DNA of 64,000 nt from Aphrocallistes beatrix (Eukaryota; Porifera; Hexactinellida; Sceptrulophora; Aphrocallistidae): assembly GCA_963281255.1 (NCBI GenBank), contig OY725497.1:1178001-1242000 (forward strand). Reading direction: 5' to 3'. Below are positions 11,242 to 22,061 of the stretch, piece by piece. The position numbers were made by a program, and so were the translations under genes. The notes under the pieces were generated by a model. The model was not told where the DNA came from, made no database searches, and saw nothing but the letters and a program-made list of their open reading frames with translations. How positions within the stretch are numbered: the first letter of the stretch is position 1; every line of letters begins with the position of its first letter.

Positions 11242-11353
11242 CAGGGCTGTCCAACTATATTTACTTCGGGCCGCAATACAGGGGCGTGCACTCGGGATGG
11301 GTATGGATAGAGGCATTTTGGACGCAACGCGGGCCGCCTGTTGGACAGCGCTG
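11242..11353. mobile_element. hAT MITE, 112 bp, perfect 8-bp TSD
   Basis: Ends cagggctgtccaac and gttggacagcgctg are inverted repeats. The 8-bp word gcatagac stands directly on both sides (11234-11241 and 11354-11361), a perfect hAT target-site duplication, so the boundaries are exact and the insertion is fairly young. Confidence 0.93.
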
Positions 11354-11430
11354 GCATAGACGATACGCGGCATTCTACGGAATCTTACGAACGTTCTGTA
11401 TGTTGATCCTCTATATATTATAGCTGTCCT

Positions 11431-11597
11431 GCATACATGCCAACCTGAGCCATGATAAAAGCGGGACGCAATAGAAAGGTTTTATACTAAAAAAAAGCGG
11501 GACATAGTGTTGGAATTTCATGTAAAAATGGGACACTCGAGAAAATTAGCTCATAGAGTGGAAACAGCGAGACCAAAAACGGAACGATTGGCATGTA
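11431..11597. mobile_element. MITE with GCATACATGCCAAC ends, copy 1
   Basis: The left end gcatacatgccaacctgagc and right end attggcatgtac are inverted repeats. Internal words agcgggac, catgataaaag and gggacactcgagaaaatta are shared with the copy at 39773-39988, which defines the family. Confidence 0.7.
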
Positions 11598-11820
11598 CAC
11601 CTGCTGATACGTACTTTCGAAAAATTATAATTTCGGTTTTAGGTTTTAGAAATAATTCATTTGAAACTGAATCTACTCGCCTGAACCCTCGAATTCGGGT
11701 TTGACTCTCTGGCTCCCCTGTATCAGTACGCTGTACGCATAATGAAGAGAATACAGTAACTTTAATATCAAACTATATAAAACAAGAATATTATGGCAAA
11801 AGTAAAATGAAACTGTACTA

Positions 11821-13959
11821 TCAAAATATCTGCATTCTGTGATTAACCGAGTCTGATACGATCAATCTTCCTTCTGAATTTACTTTAACTCCCCTCGGCA
11901 GGACAAACATCCCTGGTTTTCCTCCTTTAGCTCCCACAGAGAACTTGTACTGTCCATCTTTGCCAAACACTTTGAGGTTATGTTCTTGCTTGTAAGCTTT
12001 GCCGTCACTCACAATTATCTGTCCGTTCTTGTCCATTGTAAAGAACCTTAAAAAATGAATAGTTCATCATATCATAATACAAGTCTATAGGAAATCTCAT
12101 CTTGGTACACGGATTTATAACTAATGTACACCTCTAAGTTACAATACAGTGTAACTCACCAGGGTTGGATAACTGTACTGTTCTCACTTCCCATCAGTCC
12201 AAACTCCCTCACTAGCCCTCCTTGGGAGGAGAAGATGTGGATGCAGGTGTGCCCCCAGTCCAGCACATGCACACTGCCTTTCTCGTCTACAAACACGTCG
12301 CGAGGCTTCACGAGCTGTTCTTCTCCAATGAAACACTTGTGCTTCAGTGACTCGCTGAACACCTGAACGCGGTTATTCTCAGAGTCAGCAACGTAGATGT
12401 CTCCGTCTTCACTGGCGAATATCCCTCTCGGTTCTCTCAGACAGTTGAGAGAGCTTCCCTCCTTACCGAATGAGCTGATGAATTTCCCGTTTGTTTTGTA
12501 GACGAAGATAGAGTGCTTCTCAATATCGGTCACGTAGACCCTGCTCTGGTAGATGGATATTCCCCAAGGGCTTCCGAATTCGTTCTTCGCTGTTCCAATG
12601 TTACCGAATGCATGTTTAAACACTCCCTCACTGGACCAGACGCGTATGCAAGGATTCTCTGAGTCGACAACAAAAATATCTCCACTGGAATCAATAGCTA
12701 CTCCCCGAGGGTATTTGAACTGATCAGGATTTATGCCTCTCACCCCGAACACAACCTTCGGCTTATATATGCCTCCTTCTTTGAAGTGGACTCCGGACTC
12801 AGATTCGTCGCACAAGTATTCAGGGGACGGTGTGAGGAGGCGACACGTATCTTCAGTCTTGCATCCACCTCTCCGACCTTTGAAAGCTTTTCGTTCACCT
12901 AACAATACGCAGTAAAATAAAATTGCATTTAGGTTTGAATGTATTTTCTGTTCCTATCCACACCTTGCCTATTCCTGCGTTGATTGATCATCCTGGGAAA
13001 CCCGACTCCTTCAGAGGATGTACTTCCCGCATGCTCTCCACTAGGAGACAGAGGCGCAGGGGATTCGGTCGGAGAGGGAAGGGTGGGGGAAAGAGGAGGA
13101 GAAGTGTCGCTCACCGAATCCGAGCCAGACCCAGAACCAGAGCCAGTTCCAGAATTGTTTCCAATCGCACCTTGCAAGATCTCTCTCACCTTACTGTTCC
13201 TACTCGTCACTTCAGTCATCTGCTTACTGTGCTCTCCCTTCAGTTTCTTTATCTCGACTTCCTTTTCCGTCATCAGGGCCTTGATCTTCTCAGCATATTT
13301 CTAAGAGAGGAGAGTAGTTAGTATAACTACTTTGGGAATATTTATTGGTATTTTGATTTTTTATAATTAATATTGAAATTGAATTGAAATTGAATTAAAA
13401 CTTAGCTAAGTAATATAATATTTTGATACATATCAACTAAGTTAACCCGAGGATTACTTGGGGTCAAAGGTATAAATAGAAATGACCCAGCTTTCACTTT
13501 CATTTTCAGTTTACTTTCAATTAACTTTCACTTTCAATTCAACATTCCTGGACGTGCTCGGGTTAATTATACTTAGGGATAGTTAAAAGTAGTTAAAAAG
13601 TAAATTACCTTTTCAATTTCACTGATCTTATCGTCCAAATAATCTCCCAAGGCTGCGTCTTGCTCTTCCGCGAATTCATTGAAATTCTTTTGAAACTTCC
13701 TACAACTTCGCTTAATGTTGTCTTTGTCGAGTCCGTAGAATGCGTGCGGAGTCACGAGTGTCTCCATCTTACAGGCGGGACAGTGGAAGTGCGTGCTCGG
13801 GGAGGAAGAAAGAGGGAGACACTCGGTGCAGATAAGATGGCTACACATCAGAATGTTGCCCGACTTTTGTAGCTTTTTACAACTGGAGCAAGAGAAGAAT
13901 TCTTTAATCTCCTCAATCATTTGAAAATCAGTTAGCATTGTCTTTTGTAATCTAAACAT
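11821..13959 (-). CDS. RING-coiled coil-NHL protein (TRIM-NHL-like, no B-box)
   Basis: Four exons: 13609-13959, 12964-13300, 12160-12898 and 11821-12046. All introns are GT-AG with phases 0, 1 and 2 that agree, giving 550 residues. Residues 24-63 form a C3HC4 RING (C24, C27, C39, H41, C44, C47, C60, C63), pointing to ubiquitin E3 ligase activity. Residues about 75-160 are a charged coiled coil, and 165-215 a Ser/Gly/Pro linker. From about 262 to the end six NHL repeats (PRGVAID..GDIFVVDS type) should form a six-bladed propeller for RNA or protein binding. The B-box of true TRIM proteins is absent. The first Met is at 13959; M8 is a possible alternative. Intron 1 carries a piggyBac-like MITE. 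The exact target is unknown. Confidence 0.88.
13446..13562. mobile_element. piggyBac-like MITE in intron 1 of the RING-NHL gene
   Basis: CCCGAG at 13446 and CTCGGG ending at 13562 are inverted termini, each flanked by TTAA (13442-13445 and 13563-13566), the piggyBac target duplication. The inside is built of ctttcactttcaattt repeats. At 117 bp it is non-autonomous. Confidence 0.7.
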
Positions 13960-15057
13960 AAATTTTCAATAAAATAGTTGAATTTTACTTAATTAATGCT
14001 GAAGTGATGCTACTGTGCTGACAAACATATTGCACAATGATTGAACAATGCGATGAAGTTTAGGATAAAATATCAGTACTCATTTCAGATTCAGTTTATT
14101 GTTCAAGCATTATGTCGCAAGAAAATTAATTCATAGGTAAAGTACTATCCATCACGTGCACTTGCTAGTTAAACCTACTACACACACAGTTAAATTTAGA
14201 ACTAATGGTTGATTAGTTGATTACACATTCAATATAACAGTCTAACTTCTACATGGTGATCGAATGGCGGATGTTTCGTCGCTGATATTTCTTTGAATGA
14301 AATTATTGAATCCTCACTTTCATTCTCTCATTCATTCTAACAAATAATAAATGACAATCACCCACCCCCTCAAGAAATAAAAATGCCACTCTCGCATGCC
14401 ATTTGATATTATTTCAAACCCAAAATGCCCACTCTCACTCTCCTATTAATCCTATTCAGCTTTAGAAGAAATTCATGATACCAACAGTTTGTAATTCCAT
14501 TCGAAGAGATATCGGCGACGAAACATACGTTTACCACGGTGATCACTTTATCTTTATGGATGAACTTACAGAATATTATGATTTGAAAAGAGATTGGTTT
14601 TCCAAAAAATTCTAGTATATTTCTAGTTTATAAACCGTACTGATTTAACTGAAGGAGAGCTTCAAAGGAATATATTTATACTTAAACCAAAGTTCAAAAA
14701 GAGTTGACGTAAAGCTGATAGTTACAAAGAGCTGTAGAATTGTCTGAACCTTAAATCATTTCTAATTAATTCTGCCATATTTTATTTATTCCTGATTAAT
14801 GCATACCAAATTCTAAGATTTCAAATGATTCATGCACTCATAAAACCAAGTCCGAGGGAAGAGCAAGACGAAGTGATTGTAACACTTTTAATTCTTAAAA
14901 TGTATTTGGTTCTTCATCGGAACAGTGATTTGGAATAATTTTAAATGGTTCTGGTAAGAACGGAAGCGTGAAGAGGAATCTGCTGACTTAACTGTAAATG
15001 TGGCGGTACTATAACGTATGATTTGAAACTGAATCATTTAAACCATTTTGAAAGAAG
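13960..15057. other. no gene seen apart from one MITE
   Basis: AT-rich DNA upstream of the RING-NHL gene. It would contain its promoter, but no motif can be assigned with confidence. Confidence 0.45.
14254..14545. mobile_element. MITE with GTTTCGTCG inverted ends, copy 1
   Basis: ggtgatcgaatggcgg, atgtttcgtcgctgatattt on the left is answered by gagatatcggcgacgaaaca and accacggtgatcac on the right. The TTTCGTC / GACGAAA terminal theme returns at 59827-60156. Confidence 0.6.
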
Positions 15058-16094
15058 GACACTGTAAATCAAAATAGTTTCTTGAATCTGATATTATACT
15101 GTAACTCTGAGGCACTTTTTAAAAATATATGAAAGCAAATTCTAATAATATTGGTAAATCCTACTGAACCTAATACCAACTAGAAAAGTTGATGAAGAGA
15201 AAATCAATGATGTTATCATGAAATCAAGATATTATTGCTAGGAAATCAAAATTGCAAAATGTTGCTATTTTCCAGCTTAAAAGATCTGACGGGAGGCCTA
15301 GCAGCATTTCGGACTGCGGTCTAGGATTCTGTGGTGCAATCCCACCACCATTATTCCGTTTCTATATATTTGTATATGGGAGTGCTGCAGGTTAATGCTT
15401 TTGTTGTTGCAAAAGTAAGAAAAAAAGGTTTAGAAAAGTATTTTAGGTTTGGATTTGATATTCGCCGGTTATTTCGACAATAATTGTTGGTGATTTGCAG
15501 GCCTTTATTTCTGAATATTACTAACAATAGACTTTCTATTGTTGGAAATTTTAAGACATGTGTTTGTAATTAGCCAACATAAATATGTTGGTAATTTGCA
15601 GGCGTCTCTTGTATACTGTAGGTATACATTGCCTAACACTATATTTGGTTTTCCTGCTAATTTTTGAATTCACGACAAGAACTTTATCTCACATATCTGA
15701 CTGAAAATCGTATACAGTACAGAGGTACAACACATCTTCATGTGTTACTATCGGCACAACTAGATTTCTGATTCCTGAATGGGAATATCGGTTACCGTGC
15801 GCGCGCCATATACTTTGTGTGTGGGCCCTCTGTGAGTCAGGGTGGTCATTATTATGGGGACTCTATTGCACTGTAGTAAATCAAAACAATTACTTGAATC
15901 TGACATTATAATGTAACCCGAACTACTTTTTAAAAATATGTAAGAACAAACAAATTCTAATAATATTGGTAAAGCCCACTGAACCTAATACCATGTAGAT
16001 AATTTGATGTAGAGAAAATCAATGATGTTATCATGAATTCAATATTTTGCTATGAAATCAGAATAGCAAAATTTGCTATTTTCCAGCTTAAAAA
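15058..16094. repeat. two direct copies of a ~220-bp repeat, 0.8 kb apart
   Basis: 15058-15285 and 15873-16094 share long words (ttctaataatattggtaaa, gagaaaatcaatgatgttat, tgctattttccagcttaaaa) with small indels, about 85% alike by eye. Between them, 15292-15350 has tRNA-like features (a GTGG..CCAC arm with loop tgcaatc), possibly a SINE head, but this is weak. The second copy looks like a segmental duplication or two insertions of one element. Confidence 0.65.
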
Positions 16095-16682
16095 GTAAGT
16101 AATTAGAAATGGATTCAAATTAGGAGATATTTTCGCTAACGTATTAATTGTGATTTAAAGAATCAATATGTTACTTGTGTTTCAAGTAGAATAAAGGACA
16201 TTCCATTTATCTGCAAGAACAATTGAACAACGAATAATATCTGATTGAATTGCAGATGATAGTAAAATCCAGCAAACGATGGCAATTAATGAGGCCATTT
16301 AATGTTGTCCTCGAAGTTCCATTTTCGAAATCGAAGAATCAGATAGAACAAATGGTGTAGAATCAATTTCTTCAATTTGTTTCTCTTAATTCCTTTTCCA
16401 TTTTTCGCATTAATACTTAAAACGAGAGAGTTTCAAATAGATTGTTTCGAATTCAATCCATGGCTATACCAATTGTTGACCTACAACAGCCAACTGTCTA
16501 CCATTGAACAGTGCTAATTTTCGGAGTTGATATGGTAATTAATCAATTTGTCAATTAGTTTGAATATATTTACACGTTGTACTATTGAGCGTAAATAAAG
16601 TTGATTAGAATACAATTTATTTTAGTATTAAGAGACATTCTTCTTCTTACATACTTGGAGAATCAATTATATTTTATTCTAA

Positions 16683-17250
16683 ACAAGCGCGATTCGCTTG
16701 CTTGCGCTGCGCGACTGGCAGACACTTTCTGTCCGCCAGAGGCGTCCTTCGGACGACTAGGCTCACATTGATGAATTATAAGGTAGATAACATCTCAAAA
16801 TACGTCTGTCTTACTGTTATAATCGATATCACTCGAAAAGTCAAGTCAATTTTTAATTTTTGATGAGTAATGATGACGTCATAACAGAGTGACGAGTGAT
16901 TATTTTTTGATGATAAGTGTATCATATTTGAGATATATTAATATCACATTCTATTAAAATTTCAGCCTTCTATGAGATTTCAGTTCTTCGACTACAACTC
17001 AATCATTTTAGGTGGATTGAGTTATAGTCAAAAAACTGAAATTTCTAATTACGTGTATTAAAAAAAAGGTGACAATGACGTCATAATTCCATGATGATTC
17101 GACATTTTCGCCTGAGGTCAGAACTTAGTGGAGCCATAGCCAAAAGATGCCCACATGCCAAAAATCAGCTTTCTGTGCCTGGCAGTTTCTTCAATCAATT
17201 CGTTACAGAGCTATACAAACACACATTAATCGAGTTTTAATAGTAAGGGT
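16683..17250 (-). mobile_element. Helitron-like family B element, copy i
   Basis: Read on the minus strand it starts near the tccttactattaaaactcg theme (cgagttttaatagtaagg at 17231-17248) and carries cgaattgattgaagaaactg, ggcatgtgggcatcttttgg, two tgacgtca palindromes and a GC-rich end. That end holds the hairpin cassette (ccgaaggacg, gcggacag...ctgtc, gcgcaagcaagcgaatcgcg) and finishes ...gcgcttgt. There are no terminal inverted repeats or target duplications. A TC start and 3' hairpins suggest a Helitron-like replicative mechanism, but the usual CTRR end is missing. Confidence 0.65.
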
Positions 17251-17582
17251 AATTAACTACTGAAATAGCATTATTCTGAATACACGTAGTAAATGTAAGA
17301 CTTTAAGCCTGTATAAAACGCGTAACTCTTCATGCAGTCTAACTTGGCACGCAATGAAGTACCAAAGTTCTCTCAACCTTGGTGCTGTCTTTGACATCAC
17401 TGCAGGAGAGCACTCATGACGGATGGCCATGAAGCTATAACATACGACATTAACTGAACAATGCATATATGGGAAATACTAATATTCAAGACATTTCTTC
17501 GCTTATTTACTTGTTACATTCTGGTGTCCCATTCCTCGTAAATTCTATTTAATTTTGCACCAATTTATATAGTTATCTTAGG

Positions 17583-17760
17583 AAATTGTCTGAAGAAACT
17601 GTCAGTCGCGAAAGCTGAATTATGGTACCCAGGAGTATTTTTTGGGTGATTCGAGCAAATTTGAGTCTCAGATGAAAATGTCAACTTTTCATGGAATTAT
17701 GACATCAGTGCAGCTATTTTCAGAATCAGAGATTTCTGACATTTTGTGTGCTACAAGGTT
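17583..17760 (+). mobile_element. decayed family B 5' fragment
   Basis: Words such as ttgtctgaagaaactg, gaaagctgaattatgg and catggaattatgacatca match the 5' half of family B with many substitutions. The cre-like palindrome has decayed (gacatca). Confidence 0.4.
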
Positions 17761-18012
17761 GAGATTTGAAGCAAAAGTACCATCTTAACCAAGGCTGAAA
17801 CTGATCAAACCGGATATCAGCATTCGTGAATAGCTGTCTAAAATGATGAGTCATTATTACACATCAGATTTTTTAAATGGCTAGTATGGATATTATAATT
17901 AAAGAAATTTGCGCGATACAATAATTATGGAAAATTCACTCAAAAGTACACAATACTCGTATCATTAAGCTAATTTCATAAATTGAAATACTGGTACAAG
18001 TACAACTACAAA

Positions 18013-18282
18013 TACCGTCTTTCCCTTAATAGCGGGGCTTGAATAAGCACCGGGTCCGGGAGGTTAGACAAGATGTGGGTAGGTAACCATGTATTATGGC
18101 TAGTATATATGAATACTCTCAGTGATTGATAATGATTTGTAATTGGAAATCGTTTATCTCTTCCAAATGCGACTGCTTTTCAACCGATTCGACATTTTAA
18201 AATTTTGAGCACGAAAAAAACAGCGCCGGGGGGGATGTGCACGAACAAAATAAGCGCCGGGGATTTTTAGGGAAAGACGGTA
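18013..18282. mobile_element. MITE with TACCGT..TTTCCCT ends, copy 1
   Basis: taccgtctttcccttaa on the left is matched by agggaaagacggta on the right. The interior repeats gcgccgggg and cttgaataagc. A second, larger member is at 36734-37097. The flank 18283-19123 shows no gene. Confidence 0.75.
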
Positions 18283-19123
18283 AGTATCTCGGCCCAGCCC
18301 TGTTGCTGAGTTAGAGACAAATATATATAGATAGTATTTCTCTTTTAAAATCCCTATTAGATAGGAGGGGGAGAACCCCAGGGAATTTGCTCCCCTAAAT
18401 GTAGTTATTTTAAATGGTCATCATTTGCATAGAATTTTCCGTAAAAGTATACATCTCAATTTTAAGTTTTTGAATATTCCCGATAAATTTGAGGAGGATA
18501 TATACAATCAAAGATATATTCATTTCATTTCAAGTGAAAATTTGAATTATAGTTTCAAGTATATTACCAAACTCCCGAGTCCCGATATATCCCTAAGATA
18601 GAACGAGCAAAACATCAGCAAATTAACTACTGAATGAATTGTACAGTTTACCAGTTCGTCAGCACATAAATCATAACTAAATGCACTACAGAATTACACT
18701 CGTGGATAATTAAAGAGTCATTTAATAGCTTAACAACGAATTAGACGTGTATATGATACGCTGGGGTGATACGGTCTGTTAGAGTACTTTCCATGCTAAT
18801 CAATAATCCCCTCAAACATGTTTAACTGAAAGTGAAACGTTATTTTTAGAACAAGGCTAAGTAGGGAAACCCTATTTCTGAATGATTGAATTACATTAGG
18901 ATTTCCTGCTCTAATTAAAATGCCTTTGAGGACTGTGTAAGCATCGAGTGTAAAGACAAGAAAGGCACTCCCAATTTAATATAGCACAACATATCAAGTG
19001 TCAATTCTTCCTGTGTTTTTGTGTGTAAATAACAGGGAGCGAATATATAAATAAAAAGAAATCGAAAATCAAAAATTAATTCAGAGAAATTAAAAGCTAA
19101 TTAGAAGAAAACTTTAGATCGAA

Positions 19124-19435
19124 ATGTCCTTAGGAGTAAATGGAGTTCACTGTGGAATCGAGGATTCTGTAATTGAGCACTCAAAAATTTGTGTTCTCAA
19201 AAGAAAAATGAATGAACTAAGACTGGATGCAAATGAGATTAAAAAGGTGTGCGAATTGAGGCGAAGATTTAAGTCAAGAGCTTACGCAGCAAAATATAGA
19301 AAGAAAACATTGGATGGACTGCAGAAGTTAAGAGAGGAAAAGAAACAACTAATCGAGCAATACCTGGACTTGAAAACGGATATAATGATATACTCAATAA
19401 TTCAGGAAAGAGAGCGTCGCTCCTACACCTGGTAA
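19124..19435 (+). CDS. small-Maf-like bZIP protein with altered basic region
   Basis: An intronless 103-residue frame. Residues 28-46 (KMNELRLDANEIKKVCELR) match the extended homology region that precedes the basic region only in Maf proteins. Residues 44-61 (ELRRRFKSRAYAAKYRKK) are the basic region. A short zipper with Leu 69, 76 and 83 and further Leu/Ile follows. Length and the absence of an activation domain match small Mafs, which dimerise with CNC or other bZIPs on MARE/CRE-like sites. The canonical NRGYAASCR core is SRAYAAKYR here: the DNA-contacting Asn is Ser and the Cys is Tyr. Binding may be altered or lost. A start Met well placed for the domain and a stop right after the zipper argue for a complete gene. 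Confidence 0.75.
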   Translation: MSLGVNGVHCGIEDSVIEHSKICVLKRKMNELRLDANEIKKVCELRRRFKSRAYAAKYRKKTLDGLQKLREEKKQLIEQYLDLKTDIMIYSIIQERERRSYTW

Positions 19436-19689
19436 TCAAGGAGAATGTTAAGCCAAGTGAAGTAACTTAAATCCAAGAAGTTCATTCCTAGATACTTACA
19501 TAAGAAAACGTAGCTATAATATTTACATATTTTATAATATATTGTGCAAAGACTAATTGGTTAACATAATTACAAGCATGTACAGTCTGTCACATAATTA
19601 TTAAGAGTTATCCAATTAAACGCAGTACTCACAAGTTATAAGTCATTGATTTCAAATAAGATAAACAGTTATCAATCAATAATTTATAG

Positions 19690-20015
19690 GAAAACCTTTG
19701 GATGCAATCATCTTACACCTTTCATGCATTGACTGACAATATGGTTGTAAGAATTCTGAACTTGTCCCTGAACAAGTATCTTCGAGCATCCTTTTTAGCA
19801 CTGAAATTGTTCTAGGGCCTTTTAATCAATACCCGAGCAAATAAACTTTGAAAAGGGTTTAGATCTGGGTTTTGAGAAGGCCAAGGAAGTTGCATAGGGA
19901 CGTTTTTGTCGATGAAGGCCCTCACGATTTTCGAGGTGTGTTTGGGGTCGTTATCCATCACTAACCGCCAGTCATCTTGATGGAAAACCTTGCCTGTTTC
20001 AGCAAATGACTTTCC
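19690..20015 (-). pseudogene. dead Tc1 transposase fragment
   Basis: On the minus strand the DNA reads WRLVMDNDPKHTSKIVRAF, then IDKNVPMQLPWPSQNPDLNP, the second catalytic Asp block and the approach to the final acidic residue of Tc1 transposases. The last motif reads NPFQSLF instead of NPIENLW, so the final catalytic Glu is lost. Frame breaks follow. It abuts a family B element. Confidence 0.85.
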
Positions 20016-20049
20016 GGTATCTCAATAAAATAATAATTTAGGCTATCCA

Positions 20050-20615
20050 TCCTTACTATTAAAACTCGATTAATGTATATTTATTTATTTATATATATAC
20101 TAGTATATATAGTATATATATATATATATATGTAACGAATTGATTGAAGAAACTGGCGGGCACAGAAAGCTAATTTTTGGCATGTGGGAGTCTTTTGGCT
20201 ATGGCTCCAGTAAGTTCTGAGCTCAGAGCAAAATGTCGACTCATCATGGAATTATGACGTCATTGTCACATTTTTAAAAGTTAAGCAACACAGTTATTCG
20301 GGCATAACTCAGCTATTATAGGAGATAGAAGGCTGAAATTTTGATAGAATCTGTATACTAACACGTCTCACATATGATGCAACTATCAAAAAAAATGATG
20401 ACTCATCACTTTGCTATGACGTCATCATTACTCATAAAAATTTTTAAAAATTGACAAATTTTGTGTTTTTTCGAGTGATATCGATTTTAAAACTAAGATG
20501 GACATGATATCTCCCTTATAATTAATCAATGTCACCTCCAGGCGACCGAAGGGAGCCTCCGGCGGACACGAAGTGTCTGCCAGCCGCGCAGCGCAAGCAA
20601 GCGAAGCGCGCTTGT
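20050..20615 (+). mobile_element. Helitron-like family B element, copy ii (best copy)
   Basis: It begins tccttactattaaaactcg, then a TA-rich stretch, cgaattgattgaagaaactg, two tgacgtca palindromes (about 20257 and 20429), and the 3' cassette of three hairpins: aggcgaccgaagggagcct, ggcggacacgaagtgtctgcc and gcgcaagcaagcgaagcgcgc, ending in cttgt at 20615. No coding sequence. Confidence 0.7.
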
Positions 20616-21100
20616 ATCTATTAAAACTCGATTAATGTGTATAGTATGTGTGTATATATATACATCTCTGTAACGAATTGATTGAATAAACTACCAGGCA
20701 CAGAAAGCTGATTTTTGGTATGTGGGAGTCTTTTGGCTATGGCTCCACTAGTTTTGACCTCAGACGAAAATGTCGATTCATCATGGAATTATGACGTCAT
20801 TGTCACATTTTTTTATAATTTAGAAATTTCAGTTTTTCGACTACGTATAACTCAGCCATTTTAGGTGATAGAAGGCTGAAATTTTATTAAACTGTGTATA
20901 TTAATATTCTTCACATATGATACAACTATCGTAAAAAAAAGATTACTCATCACTCTGTTATGGCGTCATCATCACGCACCAAAAAGTGAAAAATTGACAA
21001 ATTTTGTGATTTTTCGAGTGATATTGATTATAACAGAAGTATTTAGAGATGTTATCTATCTTATAATTAACCACGCAGCGCAAGCAAGCGATGCGCGGTG
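20616..21100 (+). mobile_element. Helitron-like family B element, copy iii, head-to-tail
   Basis: It starts at once after copy ii with attaaaactcgattaatgtg, so the two form a direct tandem. The middle matches copy ii. One of the two cre-like palindromes is mutated (tggcgtca) and the 3' cassette is shortened to gcagcgcaagcaagcgatgcg. Confidence 0.65.
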
Positions 21101-22061
21101 TTATTATTATTATTAGAACTGGAATTAATCTAATTAATTACTTTTTAAATGTACTTCTTACGCATTCGGTAATTGCATAAGTTGCATTAATAAAGTGTAA
21201 TTTTACCACGACGACACAAAATATATTCTAAACAATAATAATCTAAATTGCATAACTTGACTATCCAGTCATTATTTTTATATTATTTCTACGTATAAGC
21301 TTAAATAATAAGCAATTCAAATATAGAATTTTCAACTTCAGTTCCATGAAATTGAGTCCCATATAAGCACTAGCGTCAAGACCTAAGGGCCCGAAAAAAA
21401 TTCGTCTATGAAAGTATGTTGTGCTATGACTGTATTAAGTAGACAAGATGAAGTAAAACCCCGGTCCAAAGCCGCAGCCACGCGTAATAGACTAACAGGG
21501 TTTTTACCTATTTGACATTTTAAAACAAAAGTCACAAGAAATTAATATGCTCTCAACAGTAATATGCCAGCTATTATTCTTGGGCGAATGATAGATAATT
21601 TTAACTTTCTAGGTCACAGTTGAGAACAAGTGTAAAGTCAATAAATCTTTTTCACTATAAATTGGATTTGGGGTACGATAATAACAAGACTTACATTTTA
21701 TCATAATTCTCTCTCTTGTATGGTTGAGTCGTAAGTATGTAGTAATTGGGTGAAAAGCGGGAAAACCCCGGTGTAAGAAAAACCCGTAGGGAATCCGTAG
21801 GGGATAAAATATAGTATGTTCGTTATTAACGAGGTTCCACTGTAGTTTCTCAATAAAATTTAGCGCATCGTATATTTTACAAAAATTGTAAGACTAGTAT
21901 AATAATATGATATATCCATTGAATGAAAGGTGCAATCACGAAATCAGAAAAATTTTTATTCTGAAATAATCATAAGAAATACTAGTGCAGCCTTAGGCCC
22001 AAGCCCGAACGGGCCTCAGGCCGGGGTTTCGACCTCTACCATCAATTTAATTATATATACA
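21101..22061. other. no gene seen
   Basis: AT-rich DNA. Near 21745-21846 ccccggtgtaag and aacgaggttccactgta look like the right end of a Tigger-type MITE, but no clean partner was found. Confidence 0.4.

Noticed and set aside
15292-15350. tRNA gene
   Set aside because: Only one arm pairs well and the acceptor and anticodon arms do not fold; at best a SINE head.
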